Assembly (NCBI GenBank): GCA_002105175.1
Contig: MCGE01000044.1
Span: 62,001 to 126,000 of the forward strand
DNA from: Absidia repens
Taxonomy: Eukaryota; Mucoromycota; Mucoromycetes; Mucorales; Cunninghamellaceae
Direction of reading: 5' to 3'
DNA length: 64,000 bases
Shown one piece after another: positions 61,600 to 64,000 of this stretch (position 1 is its first letter; each line of letters opens with the position of its first letter). The notes under the pieces were generated by a model. It had not been told where the DNA came from and did not search any database. It worked only from the letters and a program-made list of their open reading frames with translations. A program made the position numbers and the translations under genes.

Positions 61600-62060
61600 C
61601 GACACTAGACCAAGTATAGCTCTTTCTGCCAGAGTAGTTTGAAGAATGTCTTTAAAGCTGCACCTTCATTTCCACGCCATCATGTCAACTTCCAAGTACT
61701 GACGTAGCAGAGCGCCACCGGTGGGGATTTAGAATACATAAAGAGCAGCTGAAGTTCAGTATAAAGATATATATAATAATGCTTTTCTTTTATATGACTT
61801 ACGTCCGACCACAGGTGCAGTAGCCAGCACAGAGGAAAAAGGAGGAGGAGTTGCTTGCAGAGAAGATTACACAGGATCATCTGACTGCATGTTTGATAGG
61901 GCCTACAATAAAAGAGAGAACAAAATTAGTAAGCAGATGATATTCATTTTTCTTTTAATTTGGATTATGTTCATACTTCTATAACGGCCTCTATGTATCT
62001 TTCTTTCCTTCATCGTTGTGATCTCATTGGGGTGGTGGTAATCTTATTTAGGGCGGTGCG
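61600..62060 (-). ncRNA. Candidate spliced transcript, coding status unknown
   Basis: Minus strand. Two intron-like segments with good signals: 61903-61976 (GTATGA to TTGTAG, 74 nt) and 61749-61802 (GTAAGT to CTTCAG, 54 nt). Between them lies 61803-61902. Reading from an ATG upstream of the first intron gives only about 19 codons (MKERKIHRGRYRSPIKHAVR), so a long protein is not encoded in that frame. Other frames in the middle exon are open but lack a start. It could be a non-coding RNA, a small-protein mRNA or a gene remnant; the ends are guesses. Confidence 0.3.
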
Positions 62061-62574
62061 ATACATAAAAAAAGAGAAACAAGAAAGAAAAGAAAAAGAT
62101 GTAAAAGAGATTCAATAGTATGTGGCAAGTTGCAAAAATCATACTCCGAAAAACGTATGACCTGCATAAATGTGTAAGCCCCACCCAACCGTAGCATAAA
62201 AAAAAGATGGGTTTGCATGATAAAATGTTAATACTTCACTATGCATACATAAGGACAAAAAAAAAAGAGATTGTATTGGTAACTTCTCATCTTTTTTATA
62301 TGTATGTTCTACTATCCCTTTCAACTCTTCCTTTCCAAAGGTAAACAAACCGTAAATTCCCTCCATAGACTACAAATATTTTTTGATGACTCATGACAAA
62401 ACATTGATTGATATATTGATATATGGCTTTTTATTCATGGGATAAAAAAAAGTGTTGTCATGGTAGTGAATATAACTAAATTAAACTACGAGGAAACTAA
62501 AACGAAAATTCTATATAACTAAAGCACCAATATCACTGTAAACACCCATCGACAGTCCTAACCCCATCTAAATT

Positions 62575-63469
62575 TCAATCCTTGTCGCCAAGGCGTTGCT
62601 CCAACTTGTCTAATTCCTGCAAGGCCACAGATTCGCTTTCATCAATGACTTGCTCGACGCTTTGGACTTCAGGGATATAGTGCATCAGCATGTTTTCGAT
62701 ACCATTCTTCAACGTGATGGTGGAGCTGGAGCAACCACGGCAACTTCCCTTGAGCTTGAGCTTGACAATGCCTTCATCAAATCCACAAAATTCAATATCC
62801 CCGCCATCTTCCTGGATCGCTGGCCGGATGCGAGTATCTAAAAGTTCCTTGATCATTTGCACTTCTTCGGAATCGTCAGGGTGGATGGCCGTGTCGCTGG
62901 CTAAGAGATCATTTTCGTCGTACATGATAGGCTGTCCCGAAGCAAAATGGTCCATGATCGCGGCGTAAATGTCGGGTTTCATCAATGACCATTCGTTTTG
63001 ATTATCCTTGCTGATCGTGATGAAATCAGGTCCAAAGAAGACACCGCTCACACCATCAATTTGGAAAAGCGTCTTGGCTAAGGGTGATTGCATCGACGCT
63101 CGGATATCCAGAAATTCTGCTGTGCCTCTTTCCAAGACTTGCGCCCCAGGAATGAACTTGAGACTGTCGTCATTGGGTGTAGGTTCCGTTTGAATAAACA
63201 TGGTGCGTACTACAAAGAGGGTTTAAAAACAAATTGTTATTATTATTATTTGGCTCGATCAAAATAATGTGGGGAGGGAAGAGGGGTTACTTACCTTGAT
63301 TCATACCGAGAGGGGAGAAGCGTTTCATTTTCATTGATTGGTAAGCCATAGTGGGAGAAGCTGTGAAAGTGAGAGGTCGGGTCATTAAGGTCCGTTTTTG
63401 AGTAATAGAGAGAGTGCGTAAAGCAGGACGAGTAGCCCTAAGCATAGCACTAGTGAATCGATTGGCCAT
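62575..63469 (-). CDS. NFU1: NFU1 iron-sulfur cluster scaffold, mitochondrial
   Basis: Two exons: 63295-63469 and 62575-63209 (269 aa). Residues 1-~58 are basic, Arg/Ser/Thr-rich and acid-free, a mitochondrial presequence ([20 protein letters not shown]). The Nfu N-terminal domain follows ([35 protein letters not shown]). The NifU-like C-terminal domain (about 172-250) has the EDGGDIEF motif and cluster-binding CxxC in GSCRGCSSS (C215, C218). NFU1 passes 4Fe-4S clusters to lipoyl synthase and other mitochondrial enzymes. The C-terminal extension is acidic and ends LGDKD. Junction G|TA keeps VRTMFIQ in frame. Confidence 0.94.
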
Positions 63470-64000
63470 TGTAAGACGAATAAATAAAAAAGAGGAGGGA
63501 GTGTATGGAAGATAAAGAATATAATAAGAGAGAAAAAAAAAAAATAGGTTCCCCTCACTTTTTTTTCTTGAAGCCCTGCTTGTCAGCTTTTTAAATCCCG
63601 TCTTGCCCCGTCACGCTGAAATGAAATCATGGTAGTAACTTCTTTTGGATGAAGAATTTAAGGCGAATTATTTTTCAAACGATATTAACTCTATTACACT
63701 GCATGGTAAGGATACACTACAAGAAGACAACGTATATTTATAAAATCACCTACCTTTTGAAAATAAAACTTGATTAATCTGATTTAAACGCAAGTAAAAC
63801 AGAAGATAGGGCGCAGCTCCATAAGAACATAAACGAGAATTGGGTCCCATAGCAGTGCTAAGGATAATTGTTTTACTTGACAATAAAGCATTTGACCACA
63901 TAATGACGGTGAATGTGAAAGGGAGCAAGGTTACGTGGTTGGGTTTTTATCGATATGTAAGTCTTGGGCATTTGAAGGCGAGGAATTGCCAGTCGCCTCA
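63470..64000. other. Window-edge spacer
   Basis: 5' flank of NFU1, then AT-rich DNA. A minus-strand open frame (about 63752-63901, MWSNALLSSKTIILSTAMGP and on) ends at a GTAGGT donor-like site and could be an exon of something, but there is no family match and no valid partner exon. Confidence 0.4.

Larger units (their letters stand above)
59900..62574. other. Intergenic spacer
   Basis: No intact gene. It contains repeat copy E (60640-60760), T-runs (60952-60986), an odd Trp-rich reading region (60790-60956) and a candidate spliced minus-strand transcript (about 61600-62060). Confidence 0.55.

Overview
The window is nuclear DNA of a filamentous fungus, most likely an early-diverging one (Mucoromycota, Mucorales-like). 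The reasons are: genes broken by short introns (mostly 50-110 nt, GTAAGT-type donors, TAG/CAG acceptors); AT-rich spacers full of A/T homopolymers; Ser/Thr/Gln/His-rich disordered proteins; and a gene set (Pho85-type cyclin, Spt23/Mga2 homologue, Rua1 C-terminal domain, UPF0658-type Golgi membrane protein, 9.5 kDa complex I subunit) that is fungal. The species cannot be fixed from the sequence alone.

Layout. 0.7-6.0 kb: large IML2/TTC39-like gene (+). 7.8-9.4 kb: RRM/SR-like RNA-binding protein (-). 9.8-11.6 kb: tubulin cofactor B (-) head-to-head with a small complex I subunit (+). 12.8-13.6 kb: homeodomain factor (+). 14.5-16.7 kb: Rua1-like regulator with a 25-Gln tract (-). 18.5-21.0 kb: BET double-bromodomain protein (+). 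21-26.1 kb: gene-poor, with a dispersed repeat and a decayed gene. 26.1-27.3 kb: Pho85-type cyclin (+). 28.9-31.1 kb: Spt23/Mga2-like factor (+). 32.2-33.9 kb: trehalose-phosphatase (-). 34.8-36.9 kb: MRG-domain protein and F-box-like protein (+). 38.9-40.3 kb: secretory Ish1/Msc1-like protein (-), divergent from the 40.8-42.5 kb delta-9 desaturase with cytochrome b5 tail (+). 42.7-44.6 kb: CaMK-type kinase (+). 46.6-48.7 kb: NADH dehydrogenase, NDE type (-). 51.1-51.6 kb: coiled-coil protein (-). 52.3-54.0 kb: UPF0658-type membrane protein (-). 54.5-55.9 kb: mucin-like single-pass membrane protein (-). 56.9-59.0 kb: cytochrome P450 (+). 59.3-59.9 kb: prefoldin subunit 4 (+). 62.6-63.5 kb: NFU1 (-).

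The genes are mostly unrelated housekeeping and regulatory loci, not a cluster. Loose themes are membrane-lipid homeostasis (an Spt23/Mga2-type factor and an Ole1-type desaturase, 9.7 kb apart), mitochondrial respiration (complex I subunit, NDE, NFU1), cytoskeleton folding (TBCB, prefoldin) and chromatin (BET, MRG).

I found no clearly new multi-gene system. The most unusual signals are in gene structure and spacers: a candidate 1-nt micro-exon in the UPF0658-type gene, an 8-nt micro-exon in IML2, a GC-AG intron in the kinase, a stop-free in-phase intron in the cyclin, a five-copy dispersed non-coding repeat family, and family members lacking usual domains (Mga2-like without ankyrin/TM, MRG without chromodomain, TPP without glycosyltransferase domain). 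All exon coordinates were worked out by hand from splice signals, reading phase and family motifs; none has transcript support here.
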